This document shows positions 13,362 through 21,164 of a stretch of 21,164 bases of DNA, piece by piece. Under the pieces are notes generated by a model, which saw nothing but the letters and a program-made list of their open reading frames with translations, ran no database searches and was not told the DNA's origin. The number at the start of each line of letters is the position of its first letter. Within the stretch, counting starts at the first letter, position 1. This DNA comes from JAHEFT01 sp964443145 (GTDB lineage: Bacteria > Pseudomonadota > Gammaproteobacteria > Xanthomonadales > SZUA-36): positions 1 to 21,164 of the forward strand of contig CAYUBS010000042.1 in NCBI GenBank assembly GCA_964443145.1, written 5' to 3'. Made by a program: the position numbers and the translations under genes.

Positions 13362-16300
13362 ATGGCGGAGTTTTTTGTAAGGCGGCCGATTGTGGCGATG
13401 GTGATCGCGATTATCATCGTGATCGTAGGTGTCGTGTCGATGGGTTCATTGCCGATCGCACAGTACCCTGAAATCACACCACCGGAAGTGGGAGTAACGG
13501 CAACCTACACCGGCGCCAATGCCGAGGTAGTCGAGCAATCGGTGGCCACACCGCTCGAGCAAAAGGTCAACGGCGTCGAGAACTCGATCTACATGAAGTC
13601 CGTCAACTCCAACGACGGAACCATGAACCTGACCGTCTCTTTCGAAGTCGGATCAGACCTGGACATGTCGAACGTGCTGGTCCAGAACCGCGTGTCAGAA
13701 GCACAGGCGAGTATCCCAGAGGAAGTGAAACGGCTCGGCATCACGGTCAAGAAAAAGCTCTCGTTTCCGCTAATGCTGGTGTCGCTGTACTCTCCTGGCG
13801 GGACCTATGACCAGAACTTCCAGAGCAATTATCTGACCATCAATATCCTGGACGCGGTGGCCCGCATCAAGGGTGTTGGCCAGGCCAGCGTGCTGGGCGG
13901 CAGCGACTACGCCATGCGGGTCTGGGTCAAACCCGACCAGTTGGCCAAGCTCGGCCTGACGGTGCCGGACATCACCAACGCCATCCAGGAACAGAATGTC
14001 ATCACCCCCGCTGGCCAGATCGGTGGGCCACCGGCGGTACCCGGAACACAGTTTACCTACCAGGTCCGGACACAGGGCCGGCTGACCACGGCCGAAGAGT
14101 TCGGGGATGTCATCGTGCGATCCAACCCGGACGGCTCTCAGGTGCGGGTAAAAGACATCGCACGGGTAGAGTTGGGCACACAGACTTATAACGCGGCCAG
14201 CCGGCTGAACGGAGGTCCTGCCGCGATTCTGTCCATCTACCAGTTGCCGGGTGCGAATGGCCTTGAAGTCGCGGCTGAGATCAAGGCCGTGATGGAAGAG
14301 ATGTCAGCGGATTTCCCCGAAGACCTGGACTATCTGGTATCACTCGACACAACGCTGGCCATCGATGAAGGCATCAGGGAGATCATCACCACGCTGTTCC
14401 AGGCGGTGGCACTGGTCATCCTGGTGGTATTCATTTTCCTGCAAAACTGGCGCGCTACGCTGATCCCGTCGCTAGCCGTGCCGGTGTCTCTGATCGGTAC
14501 CTTTGCCGTATTTCCCTTGCTGGGTTTTTCGATCAACACGCTGTCCCTGCTGGGCCTGGTCCTGGCGATCGGAATCGTGGTCGATGATGCGATTGTCGTG
14601 GTCGAGGCGGTTACCAGCAAGATGGAAGAGGGGCTTAAGCCAAAGGCAGCCACGATTGCCGCGATGAAAGAAGTATCCGGGCCGATCGTTGCCACCTCTC
14701 TTTCGCTGATGGCCGTGTTCGTGCCGGTCGCCGCGATGGGTGGTATTACCGGTAGGTTATACCAGCAGTTCGCCATTACCATCGCCATTTCAGTGGCGAT
14801 TTCCTCGATCAATGCACTGACCCTCAGCCCGGCCCTGGCCGCCATGCTGCTGCGGCCGCCATCAGAGCGTAAGGACAATATCCTGACGCCGTTCTATAAC
14901 TGGTTTAATAACACGTTCGCGCGCGTTACCAGCGGTTACATGAGCATCGCGACCCTGTTCACGCGCAAGTTGTTGCTTAGTGTGGGAACGTTGCTGATCA
15001 TGGTGGTGCTGATGGGCGGCCTGTTTGGCGCCGTCCCCGGCGGTTTTGTGCCCGAGGAGGACCAGGGCTACTTCCTGGTCAATATCCAGTTGCCAGATGC
15101 GGCCTCACTGGAGCGGACGGACGTGATAACCCAGCAGGTCGAAAAAATGCTGATCGAAGCTGCCGGGGTTGAGTCGGTGACTGCAATAGCAGGATACAGT
15201 CTGCTGACCTCATCACTGTCCCCCAATAATGCATTCCTGTTCGTCTCGCTCGAGCACTGGAGCGAACGTGACAGCTTGCAATTACACGTCAACACTATTA
15301 TCCAGAAGCTAAACGGACGTTTTGCTAAAGAAGTCCCCGGCGCGCTCGTGTTTGGTTTTGGGCCACCGGCCATTCCAGGTCTGGGTACAGGGTCCGGGTT
15401 CAGCCTGATGCTGCAGGACCGCGGTGGCAATACACCCACTTACCTGGCAGAGCAATCACGTCTGTTCATGGATGCTGCCGCCAAAAGGCCTGAAATCGGA
15501 AATATCATGTCCACCTTTCGGGCAAACGTACCGCAAATATTTGCCGACGTGGACAAGGACAAAGTACTCAAGATGGGCGTGTCTCCGGCCGACGTAAACA
15601 CGACGCTGGGTTCCTTCCTGGGCGGTGCCTACGTCAACGATTTCAACCGCTTTGGACGCCTGTACAAAGTCTACGTCCAGGCAGAGCCGGAATACCGTTC
15701 TGATCCGAGCGATATTCGATATTTCTTTGTGCGTGGAAAAACAGGCGAGACCGTGCCCCTGTCTTCACTGGTCACTACCTCCCCAACCCAGGGGCCTGAA
15801 TATACCAACCGCTTCAACCTGTTTCGAGCTGCTGAACTAACCGGTTCGCCGGCTCCGGGTTACAGCTCGGACCAGGCACTTGATGCGCTGGAAGAGGTTG
15901 CTGCGCAGGTTCTACCTACCGATATGACTTATTCCTGGAATGCGATGAGCTACCAGGAGCGGGCGGCCGCCGGATCCGGTTCCACCGTCTTCATATTGGC
16001 GCTGCTTTTCGTTTTCCTGATCCTTGCCGCGCAATACGAGAGCTGGTCCCTGCCGGTCGGCGTGTTAATGGGAACGCCGATCGCCATCTTCGGCGCCATG
16101 GCCGGTCTCTGGTTGAGCGGCCTGTTCTTGCCTGGATATCAGAACAACGTGTTTGCCCAGATCGGCCTGGTGATGTTGATCGGTATGGCGGCCAAGAATG
16201 CGATCCTGATCGTGGAATTCGCCAAGGTTAAATCAGAAGAAGGCTTGTCAGCTCTTGACGCTGCTTTGTCTGCGGCCAGGGACCGGTTCCGGCCGATCCT

Positions 16301-16532
16301 GATGACGGCGTTTTCCTTCATCCTTGGTGTATTGCCTCTGCTGGTGGCCAGCGGAGCCGGTGCCGAAGCCCGGAAGGTGATGGGAATGACCGTGTTCTCA
16401 GGCATGCTCGCAGCAACGGTGCTGGGCGTGTTGATCATCCCTGCACTTTACGTGATGGTCGAGCGGGTGAGCGGTCGTGACAAGGGTTCCAAGCAGGCTG
16501 AACCTTCAGAGACCGTGGAGCAGGGCGAATGA
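13362..16532 (+). CDS. RND multidrug efflux transporter, HAE1 family (AcrB/MexB-like)
   Basis: This proton-driven inner-membrane exporter forms the core of a tripartite pump. From ATG 13362 it has 1056 residues, the usual family size, and begins MAEFFVRRPIVAMVIA like other AcrB-type proteins. An upstream in-frame GTG at 13323 lies inside the adaptor gene and is rejected, although only a poor TAGG precedes 13362. Twelve transmembrane helices are expected, with helix 1 at the N-terminus, helices 2-6 at about 340-495, and helices 8-12 at about 873-1030, between two large periplasmic loops. The proton-relay pair Asp408-Asp409 in GIVVDDAIVVVEA matches AcrB Asp407-Asp408, and Lys945 in GMAAKNAILIVEFA matches AcrB Lys940. 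The two Asp in helix 4 mark it as a hydrophobic/amphiphilic (HAE1) rather than heavy-metal (HME) exporter. Substrates are not predictable. It lies 7 bases after the adaptor and overlaps the outer-membrane gene by 4. Confidence 0.96.
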   Translation: MAEFFVRRPIVAMVIAIIIVIVGVVSMGSLPIAQYPEITPPEVGVTATYTGANAEVVEQSVATPLEQKVNGVENSIYMKSVNSNDGTMNLTVSFEVGSDLDMSNVLVQNRVSEAQASIPEEVKRLGITVKKKLSFPLMLVSLYSPGGTYDQNFQSNYLTINILDAVARIKGVGQASVLGGSDYAMRVWVKPDQLAKLGLTVPDITNAIQEQNVITPAGQIGGPPAVPGTQFTYQVRTQGRLTTAEEFGDVIVRSNPDGSQVRVKDIARVELGTQTYNAASRLNGGPAAILSIYQLPGANGLEVAAEIKAVMEEMSADFPEDLDYLVSLDTTLAIDEGIREIITTLFQAVALVILVVFIFLQNWRATLIPSLAVPVSLIGTFAVFPLLGFSINTLSLLGLVLAIGIVVDDAIVVVEAVTSKMEEGLKPKAATIAAMKEVSGPIVATSLSLMAVFVPVAAMGGITGRLYQQFAITIAISVAISSINALTLSPALAAMLLRPPSERKDNILTPFYNWFNNTFARVTSGYMSIATLFTRKLLLSVGTLLIMVVLMGGLFGAVPGGFVPEEDQGYFLVNIQLPDAASLERTDVITQQVEKMLIEAAGVESVTAIAGYSLLTSSLSPNNAFLFVSLEHWSERDSLQLHVNTIIQKLNGRFAKEVPGALVFGFGPPAIPGLGTGSGFSLMLQDRGGNTPTYLAEQSRLFMDAAAKRPEIGNIMSTFRANVPQIFADVDKDKVLKMGVSPADVNTTLGSFLGGAYVNDFNRFGRLYKVYVQAEPEYRSDPSDIRYFFVRGKTGETVPLSSLVTTSPTQGPEYTNRFNLFRAAELTGSPAPGYSSDQALDALEEVAAQVLPTDMTYSWNAMSYQERAAAGSGSTVFILALLFVFLILAAQYESWSLPVGVLMGTPIAIFGAMAGLWLSGLFLPGYQNNVFAQIGLVMLIGMAAKNAILIVEFAKVKSEEGLSALDAALSAARDRFRPILMTAFSFILGVLPLLVASGAGAEARKVMGMTVFSGMLAATVLGVLIIPALYVMVERVSGRDKGSKQAEPSETVEQGE

Positions 16533-17971
16533 GACGCCCGGTCAGGCTGCTTCTGCTGACTACCTGTTCCGCTGTATTAGCATCCTGTTCGATGGGCCCG
16601 GATTTTGAGCGTCCCGAGGTGCCGGTTCCGGAAACGTACCAGGCCTCGGCTATTCCCGGTGCATCGTTCGCCAACCTGCAGTGGTGGGAGTTGTTTGACG
16701 ACGATGATCTGGAGTTGCTGATCGAGACCGCGCTGCTCAATAACAAAGAACTGGCTATCGCGATGGCCAGGATTGAAGAAGCCAGGGCCTCCCTCGGGTT
16801 TGTCCGTTCCGACCAGTTTCCAAACCTGGACGGTGCAGCCGGTGCAGCCCGCGGCAACACGATTCCGGGTTCTAACCAGCCTGGCTCCATCAACGAAACA
16901 TTTGTATTGGCTGCCAACCTGAGTTTTGAGGTCGACTTGTGGGGTAAATTACGGCGCTCCACAGAGGCTGCCCGGGCCGAGTTGCTGGCGACGGTTGACG
17001 CCCGCAACGTGGTTACGATCACGCTCATTTCTGATGTGGCCAGTTTCTACCTGTTGTTGCTGGACCTGGATTCGCGGGTGGAAATTGCCCGCAGGACACA
17101 AAAGACCCGAGAGGACGCGCTGGTCATTATCCAGGCCCGGTTCGATAAGGGCATAGTGCCGTTGATCGATGTGAACCAGGCACAAATTGAACTGGCTGAT
17201 GCTTCTGCGGAACTGGCTGCACTACAGCGCCAACGGGCACTGGCGGAAAATGCGCTGAGTGTCTTGTTGGGCCGCAATCCCGGTCCCGTTGCCAGGGGTG
17301 GTCAGGGTGTGGCATCAACATTGAGCATTCCTGAAATTCCGGTTGGTATGCCGTCCGAGCTGCTTGAACGCCGGCCTGACGTTCGACAGGCCTCGAACCA
17401 ACTGGCGGCACAAACTGCCCGAATTGGTGTGGCCGAAGCACTTCGTTTCCCGTCGTTGTCATTGACCGGCTCACTGGGTCTGGCCAGCAACGACCTGAGT
17501 GGCTTTCTTTCCAGTCAAAACAAAGTCTGGGGCATCAGCGCCGATTTGTTGGGCCCGATATTCGATGCCGGCCGGGGTAAGGCAAGGGTAGAAGCTGAGC
17601 GGGCCAGGACCGAACAGTTGCTGAATAATTACCAACTGACGGTGTTGCGTTCTTTCCAGGAAGTGGAGGACGCCCTCATCGAGATCAGCACCTACCGGAT
17701 GGAAGCCGAGGCCCGTGAGAGTCAGGTCGAGGCGGCCCAAAGTGCAACACGTTTGTCACGTGCGCGATATAACGGCGGTGTCACCAGCTACCTGGAAGTG
17801 CTGGAGTCCGAACGCTCGCTGTTCCGCGCCGAGCTGTTGGCTTCATCGACCCGCCGCGAGCAGGTCGTTGCAATCGTCAGCCTGTACAAGGCACTGGGCG
17901 GCGGCTGGCCTACCGAAGAGGATATCAGCGAAGCCGGTGGTTTTATCGAGGCAACCCGGCCGCCCGACTAG
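16529..17971 (+). CDS. Outer-membrane efflux lipoprotein, NodT/OprM family
   Basis: This TolC-fold channel protein of 480 residues completes the tripartite RND pump. The N-terminus is a lipoprotein signal with VLASC (Cys20) followed by Ser, compatible with Lol transport to the outer membrane. SMGPDFERPEVPVPETYQ is the hallmark NodT-type start. Two TolC repeats can be followed: the first with LANLSFEVDLWGKLRRSTEAA near 130-150, the second with ERRPDVRQASNQL (about 281-293), FPSLSLTGSLGL and ARVEAERAR. The conserved YNGGVTSYLEVLESERSLF lies near the C-terminal end, as expected for the equatorial and helix 8 region. It overlaps the transporter gene by 4 bases (ATGA). It ends 17 bases from the convergent DMT transporter gene, with no obvious intrinsic terminator between them. 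Confidence 0.95.
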   Translation: MRRPVRLLLLTTCSAVLASCSMGPDFERPEVPVPETYQASAIPGASFANLQWWELFDDDDLELLIETALLNNKELAIAMARIEEARASLGFVRSDQFPNLDGAAGAARGNTIPGSNQPGSINETFVLAANLSFEVDLWGKLRRSTEAARAELLATVDARNVVTITLISDVASFYLLLLDLDSRVEIARRTQKTREDALVIIQARFDKGIVPLIDVNQAQIELADASAELAALQRQRALAENALSVLLGRNPGPVARGGQGVASTLSIPEIPVGMPSELLERRPDVRQASNQLAAQTARIGVAEALRFPSLSLTGSLGLASNDLSGFLSSQNKVWGISADLLGPIFDAGRGKARVEAERARTEQLLNNYQLTVLRSFQEVEDALIEISTYRMEAEARESQVEAAQSATRLSRARYNGGVTSYLEVLESERSLFRAELLASSTRREQVVAIVSLYKALGGGWPTEEDISEAGGFIEATRPPD

Positions 17972-17988
17972 CGCTGGCAGTGGAGCTT

Positions 17989-18888
17989 TCAGTCCTGATC
18001 GGGCGTATTTAATACGGTTTTCTGTCGCGCGCGCAGCGTAATTAACAGGATGCCGGCAACGACCAGTGTCCCGCCAAGCAGCAGGCGTTGCCCGGGCCTG
18101 TCGCCCCAGAAGATTACGCCGAATATCACGGCCAGGACTGGCGTGAGTTGCAGGTAAGGCATGACGCTGGCCACCGGGTGGCGCTGCACCAGGTAAAAAA
18201 ACAGGCCATGTCCGACCAGTGAAGCCAGCAGTGCCGAGTAGGCCACGCTCGCCCAGCTTTGCCACGGTGCTGTTTTAAGGGTCTCGAGATGATCCTCCCC
18301 GGTCAGCAGCGCGGCCACCAGCAACACGGGTAAGGCGAAAATGGCCGTCCAGGCCTGGAAGCTGAGTACACCTATGCCTTTAATACCTCGTTGGTAAATC
18401 GAACCGAGCGCCTGGAACAGGGCTGAGAACAAAATGATAGCCAGCACGTCGGTCTGTCCCAGCACACGGGGTTCAAATCCGATGACCAGAACGCCAAGAA
18501 ATGCGAGAAAAACAGCGGCCAGAGTCTTCCAGCCAACAGCCTCTCTCATCAGGACCATTGCAAGAATAACGGCCATTGGAATGTAGGTTTGCTGGAGTAT
18601 GGCAACCGTTGAGACATCTTCGGAGCGGGACAGGGCCCAGAACATCAATGTGAAATGAAGGCCGCCCATGAGCAGGCATACAGTGATCAGGCGGAGCCAC
18701 TGACCGGATGGGGGACGGCGAATAAAGGGCAGGAGGATGACCAGCAACAGCGTAAAGCGCAGGATCATGAAAAGAAACGGCGAAAAGTGCTGCATTCCCT
18801 GGGCGCCTGCAATGAAATTGCCGGCCCAGACCACACAAATGACCAGGACGAATACCAGGTCGCGCAGCGGCAGTGATTTTGAAGACAT
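17989..18888 (-). CDS. EamA/DMT-superfamily transporter
   Basis: This 299-residue inner-membrane protein has ten predicted transmembrane helices in two repeats of five, the standard EamA arrangement. The first repeat starts with VFVLVICVVWAGNFIAGAQG (12-31), where the WxxNF segment is a family signature, and includes FMILRFTLLLVILLPF. The second starts near LAIILFSALFQALGSIYQRG and ends with PVLAVIFGVIFWGD and LGGTLVVAGILLIT, the conserved last two helices. Family members export or import small metabolites such as amino acids, nucleotides or drugs; the substrate is not predictable from sequence. The short C-terminal tail (RARQKTVLNTPDQD) is hydrophilic. On the minus strand, AGGTGG lies just before the ATG. 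The gene is monocistronic, convergent with the pump operon and divergent from the Lys-rich lipoprotein gene. Confidence 0.92.
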   Translation of the reverse strand: MSSKSLPLRDLVFVLVICVVWAGNFIAGAQGMQHFSPFLFMILRFTLLLVILLPFIRRPPSGQWLRLITVCLLMGGLHFTLMFWALSRSEDVSTVAILQQTYIPMAVILAMVLMREAVGWKTLAAVFLAFLGVLVIGFEPRVLGQTDVLAIILFSALFQALGSIYQRGIKGIGVLSFQAWTAIFALPVLLVAALLTGEDHLETLKTAPWQSWASVAYSALLASLVGHGLFFYLVQRHPVASVMPYLQLTPVLAVIFGVIFWGDRPGQRLLLGGTLVVAGILLITLRARQKTVLNTPDQD

Positions 18889-19001
18889 GCCACCTAGTAT
18901 GCTGCTTGAACAGTGATTCTTAAAAGCCTTACTTTCGTTGAATTACGGGCAACAAACTAGTAACGTTAGCTGCTGCCACAAATCTTTCGGAGTACACCCT
19001 A

Positions 19002-19454
19002 GTGATTAATACAAATGCCGTTAAATCCAAACCCGGACTTTCCATTGTGAAGTGCTTGCGTACTTCATTAATAGTTGTGCTTATCCTTTCGCTGGCAGGC
19101 TGTATCAGCAGCACCAAGGTGTACCAGACGGACAAGACCATCACCTACAAGGGCACTCTGTACAACATGTCCAATGTTCAGAAAATTGACAGCAAAATCA
19201 TGGGTAAGCTGCCAAATGGGGACGACAAAAACATGAAGGGTATGGACAAAAAGGCCGTTCAGTCGCTGTTGAAAGAGGAGTCACCCATCATGGTCACTAC
19301 GGCTTTGAAAATGGATGACCAGGAATTGGTTTATGAGCGGCGCAGCGTCAAGAAATACTCTGAGTTTTCAAAGATGGTGAAAAACTTTGAGTCGGCCGGC
19401 AACAAGGTCAGTAAATTCATGGCCCACAAGAAACAAACCCAGCTAAAACTGTAA
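19002..19454 (+). CDS. Lys-rich lipoprotein of unknown function
   Basis: This 150-residue lipoprotein is not recognised as any family. The signal sequence (about 17-33, LRTSLIVVLILSLAGC) ends in a good lipobox, LAGC, with Cys34 followed by Ile, which allows outer-membrane sorting. The n-region before it is long (about 20 residues). The mature part is very rich in Lys (24 Lys in the whole protein, by count) and in Met, and contains KVYQTDKTITYKGTLYNM and a possible helical stretch VKKYSEFSKMVKNFESAGNK. The start is GTG 19002, supported by GGAG at 18989-18992, 9 bases upstream; a GTG at 19047 has no ribosome binding site. Its codons look more AT-rich than its neighbours. It is transcribed alone, divergent from the DMT transporter across 113 bases and convergent with the radical SAM gene with a 5-base gap. 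No clear promoter is seen. Confidence 0.75.
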   Translation: MINTNAVKSKPGLSIVKCLRTSLIVVLILSLAGCISSTKVYQTDKTITYKGTLYNMSNVQKIDSKIMGKLPNGDDKNMKGMDKKAVQSLLKEESPIMVTTALKMDDQELVYERRSVKKYSEFSKMVKNFESAGNKVSKFMAHKKQTQLKL

Positions 19455-19459
19455 CGAGC

Positions 19460-20350
19460 TTACAAACCCCTCATCCATTCCGGGCGCAGTGCCACTGCGT
19501 CCGGAGTTTCCAATGCATCACGGACCTTTTGCAGCAGTCGCGGCTTGTCCCGGTTCAGTGTGCCTTTCAAGATCAGGTAGTTGGATGCATGGTCGCTGCG
19601 GAAAATCGTGTTCTTCAGCTCCAGGGTATCCAGCAGCCAATACATTTCCTGGAACAGGCCTGCCTGGTCAAGAGCCTCGAACTCGCCCTTAAAGCCGGCC
19701 TGGTAGCGTTCCAGCCCCGTTGGAAAGCTGACCACCAGGGTAGAAAGGTATTCCGGTTGTGACAGGTTCATCAGCCGGGCTGAATTGACCGCGTGTTGCT
19801 TGCTATAGCGTTTGCCGCCCATGCCGTTCAGGATCATCACTGAGCTTTTTGAGCCGGCTGCCTTGATTTTTTTCAGTGCGGCCAGTGATGTTTCAAAGCT
19901 TTCACCCTTGTTGACCCGCTCCAGCACCAGGTCATCGCCAGACTCGCAACCCACGTAAAAAAGCTCGAGGCCAAGCGCTCTCAGCGCTGCGAGTTGCTCC
20001 ACGCTCTTGTTTTTCAGGTTTCTGGGCAGGCAATACGATGAGATTCGTTGTACATCCGGCAGCGTGCTCCGGATAACCTGCATGATCTGCTCCAGTCGCC
20101 TGAACGAGAGTGTCATCGCGTCCCCGTCGGCCAGGAATATGCGCCGGACCGGTACACCGGCCCGGGCCACTGCCTCCAACTCCTGCTCGATTTCCTGTTG
20201 CGGTTTGAGGCGGAAGCGTTTCTGAGGCTGGGTGTACATCTCGCAGAAAGTGCACTTGTTCCAGGAGCAGCCGTTGGTGACCTGCAAAATCAGGCTGCGG
20301 GCTTCTGAAGGCGGCCGGAATACCGGCTCGGTGTAGGGCAATTGGATCAT
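19460..20350 (-). CDS. Radical SAM protein with CX4CX2C cluster motif
   Basis: This 296-residue protein has a radical SAM core. The 4Fe-4S ligands are Cys28, Cys33 and Cys36 in NGCSWNKCTFCEMY. The first spacing is four residues, not the usual three, a spacing I associate with a COG1032-like group of Fe-S oxidoreductases that begin with a FRPPSEA-like stretch, also present here (11-17). Further core elements are RRIFLADGDAMTL (about 69-81), RISSYCLPRN, LFYVGCESGDDLVLERVNKG and the SAM-binding MILNGMGG. No cofactor-binding extra cluster is evident. The reaction is unknown. The frame is open from a TTG at 20371, but ATG 20350 is preferred because it gives a start (MIQLPYTEPVFRPPSEA) like that of relatives; neither has a convincing ribosome binding site. 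It follows the peroxidase gene by 41 bases on the same strand and is probably co-transcribed with it. Confidence 0.88.
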   Translation of the reverse strand: MIQLPYTEPVFRPPSEARSLILQVTNGCSWNKCTFCEMYTQPQKRFRLKPQQEIEQELEAVARAGVPVRRIFLADGDAMTLSFRRLEQIMQVIRSTLPDVQRISSYCLPRNLKNKSVEQLAALRALGLELFYVGCESGDDLVLERVNKGESFETSLAALKKIKAAGSKSSVMILNGMGGKRYSKQHAVNSARLMNLSQPEYLSTLVVSFPTGLERYQAGFKGEFEALDQAGLFQEMYWLLDTLELKNTIFRSDHASNYLILKGTLNRDKPRLLQKVRDALETPDAVALRPEWMRGL

Positions 20351-20391
20351 GTTGTTCACATGAGGTCGCAACTACCCATTTTAAATCCTTT

Positions 20392-21164
20392 CTAGTCACG
20401 AACCGGCAGCCCGCTGGGGACGCTGGTCGGCACGTCGCCCCGCATATCGAGTGCGGCCGGATCGGTAAGGGCATGGAGAAATGCAAGCAAGGCCTGCACT
20501 TCGCCCTTCCTCAATTTCACCGCACGCAGCTCATTTGCGCCGGCAATGGCGTTTCTGCGCACCGGGTCGCTCATGACGATTCCATCCCGGGCGTCGAGGT
20601 CCGGACGGGGTGGAAGGGTCGTTTGTCCTTCATCATAGTGGTGCAGGGAGGCGACCGGGTTGAGGTGGTGGCGAACCACTGCCTCAAGCGAATCGTAAGC
20701 GCCCGTATGGCCGTAAGGGGCAGAAAGCAAAACGTTCCTCAGGGTGGGTGTGCGAAAGCGGAACCGGTCCTCCGGGTTGCCTGTGACCCGTTCCCGGCCG
20801 AAATCATCGCGGCCGTCGAAGTAGCCTGCCAGGTTATCGCCCTTGCCCGGCCCGGTTTGCGGCATGGCAATAGCATGGAATTTGTGGTCGGTCTGGAAGG
20901 TTCCACTATGGCACGAGCCGCAGTCGGCTTTGCCGTAAAAAAGCATCATGCCTGAGCGTGCTTGCTGGCTCAGGGCACGCCTGTTACCTCGAAGATAGCG
21001 GTCAAATGGGCTGTTATTGAAACGCCAGGCACTGGCTTCAAAAGCCGCGATGGCGTTGGCGGCATGAACAAAACGGATGTCCTCTGCCGTGTGGATTTCA
21101 TCCGGGTATGCGGCCCTGAAGTAATCCAGGTATTGCGGTATGGCCTGCAGGTTCTCCGCAATCA
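20392..21164 (-). CDS. Di-heme cytochrome c peroxidase family protein (C-terminal part, runs off the window)
   Basis: The minus-strand frame stays open from the stop at 20392-20394 to the right edge, giving 256 visible residues; the N-terminus and first heme site lie outside. Reading in from the edge: AIPQYLDYFRAAYPDEIHTA, then IAAFEASAWRFNNSPFDRYL and RSGMMLFYGKADCGSCHSG, whose CGSCH is the second c-type heme site. DHKFHAIAMPQTGPGKGD, FRTPTLRNVLLSAPYGHTGAY and ALLAFLHALTD follow, all characteristic of the CcpA/MauG family. Canonical members are periplasmic and reduce hydrogen peroxide with electrons from small cytochromes; MauG-like members oxidise other substrates. Which applies cannot be told without the N-terminal domain. 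An ATG at 20949 is internal and not the start. The tail after the last helix (MRGDVPTSVPSGLPVRD) is a common ending in this group. Confidence 0.92.
   Translation of the reverse strand, partial: IAENLQAIPQYLDYFRAAYPDEIHTAEDIRFVHAANAIAAFEASAWRFNNSPFDRYLRGNRRALSQQARSGMMLFYGKADCGSCHSGTFQTDHKFHAIAMPQTGPGKGDNLAGYFDGRDDFGRERVTGNPEDRFRFRTPTLRNVLLSAPYGHTGAYDSLEAVVRHHLNPVASLHHYDEGQTTLPPRPDLDARDGIVMSDPVRRNAIAGANELRAVKLRKGEVQALLAFLHALTDPAALDMRGDVPTSVPSGLPVRD

Noticed and set aside
17960..18000. Bidirectional terminator between the convergent pump and DMT genes
   Set aside because: No inverted repeat with a T-tract could be found in the short interval.
20351..20371. TTG start of the radical SAM protein
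   Set aside because: Relatives begin near MIQLPYTEP, and the TTG has no properly spaced ribosome binding site.
20473..20955. Plus-strand 160-codon frame at the right end
   Set aside because: It is antisense to the heme peroxidase, whose CGSCH and TPTLRN motifs show that the minus strand is coding.
20970..21161. Separate small minus-strand gene at the right edge
   Set aside because: The peroxidase frame continues through this interval and carries family motifs (SPFDRYL), so this other frame is a shadow.

Overview
The window looks like a scaffold from a free-living gammaproteobacterium assembled from short reads, possibly a metagenome bin. It is moderately GC-rich by eye. It carries a class IIA fructose-bisphosphate aldolase very close in length and sequence to the E. 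coli enzyme, Gram-negative envelope machinery (RND pump, NodT outer-membrane factor, Lol-sorted lipoproteins) and a 100-N assembly gap. The lineage below class cannot be fixed from these genes.

Layout. (1) 131-1210 is fbaA, closed by a strong intrinsic terminator. (2) 1276-4232 is a methionine and sulfur cluster: a MetA-family homoserine O-acyltransferase, MetY-type O-acylhomoserine sulfhydrylase, and a small YqiA/YcfP-like alpha/beta hydrolase overlapping metY. (3) 4289-5573 holds a bactofilin and a methyltransferase-like protein of unknown role. The latter overlaps the start of (4), a four-gene ABC export system at 5570-9871: a membrane-anchored HlyD/MacA-type adaptor, a MacB/LolD-type ATPase and two different FtsX-fold permeases. 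(5) 9872-10325 has no large gene. It carries a well-formed sigma70 promoter, three tightly packed RNA hairpins starting almost at the predicted transcription start, and a 58-codon ORF. This is the most unusual stretch of the window. (6) 10326-17971 reads as one direction: an exported methyltransferase-fold protein, a secreted protein with three repeated modules and a Tyr/Gly-rich tail, then an RND pump (lipoprotein adaptor with the gap, inner-membrane transporter, NodT outer-membrane lipoprotein). The last four genes are joined by short overlaps or close spacing. (7) On the minus strand lie an EamA/DMT transporter (17989-18888), a radical SAM protein (19460-20350) and the C-terminal part of a di-heme cytochrome c peroxidase running off the right edge. 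A Lys-rich lipoprotein (19002-19454) sits between them on the plus strand.

How the genes work together. The acyltransferase and MetY would make homocysteine directly from homoserine and sulfide, bypassing cystathionine. The two export systems are independent: one is ATP-driven, with no outer-membrane partner encoded beside it; the other is a complete proton-driven tripartite pump. No transcriptional regulator is encoded next to either. No tRNA, rRNA, insertion sequence, phage gene or CRISPR array was seen.

Start sites were moved from the longest possible reading frame in five cases (FtsX permease 2, exported methyltransferase, RND transporter, radical SAM protein, and the 58-codon ORF, for which only an internal ATG exists).
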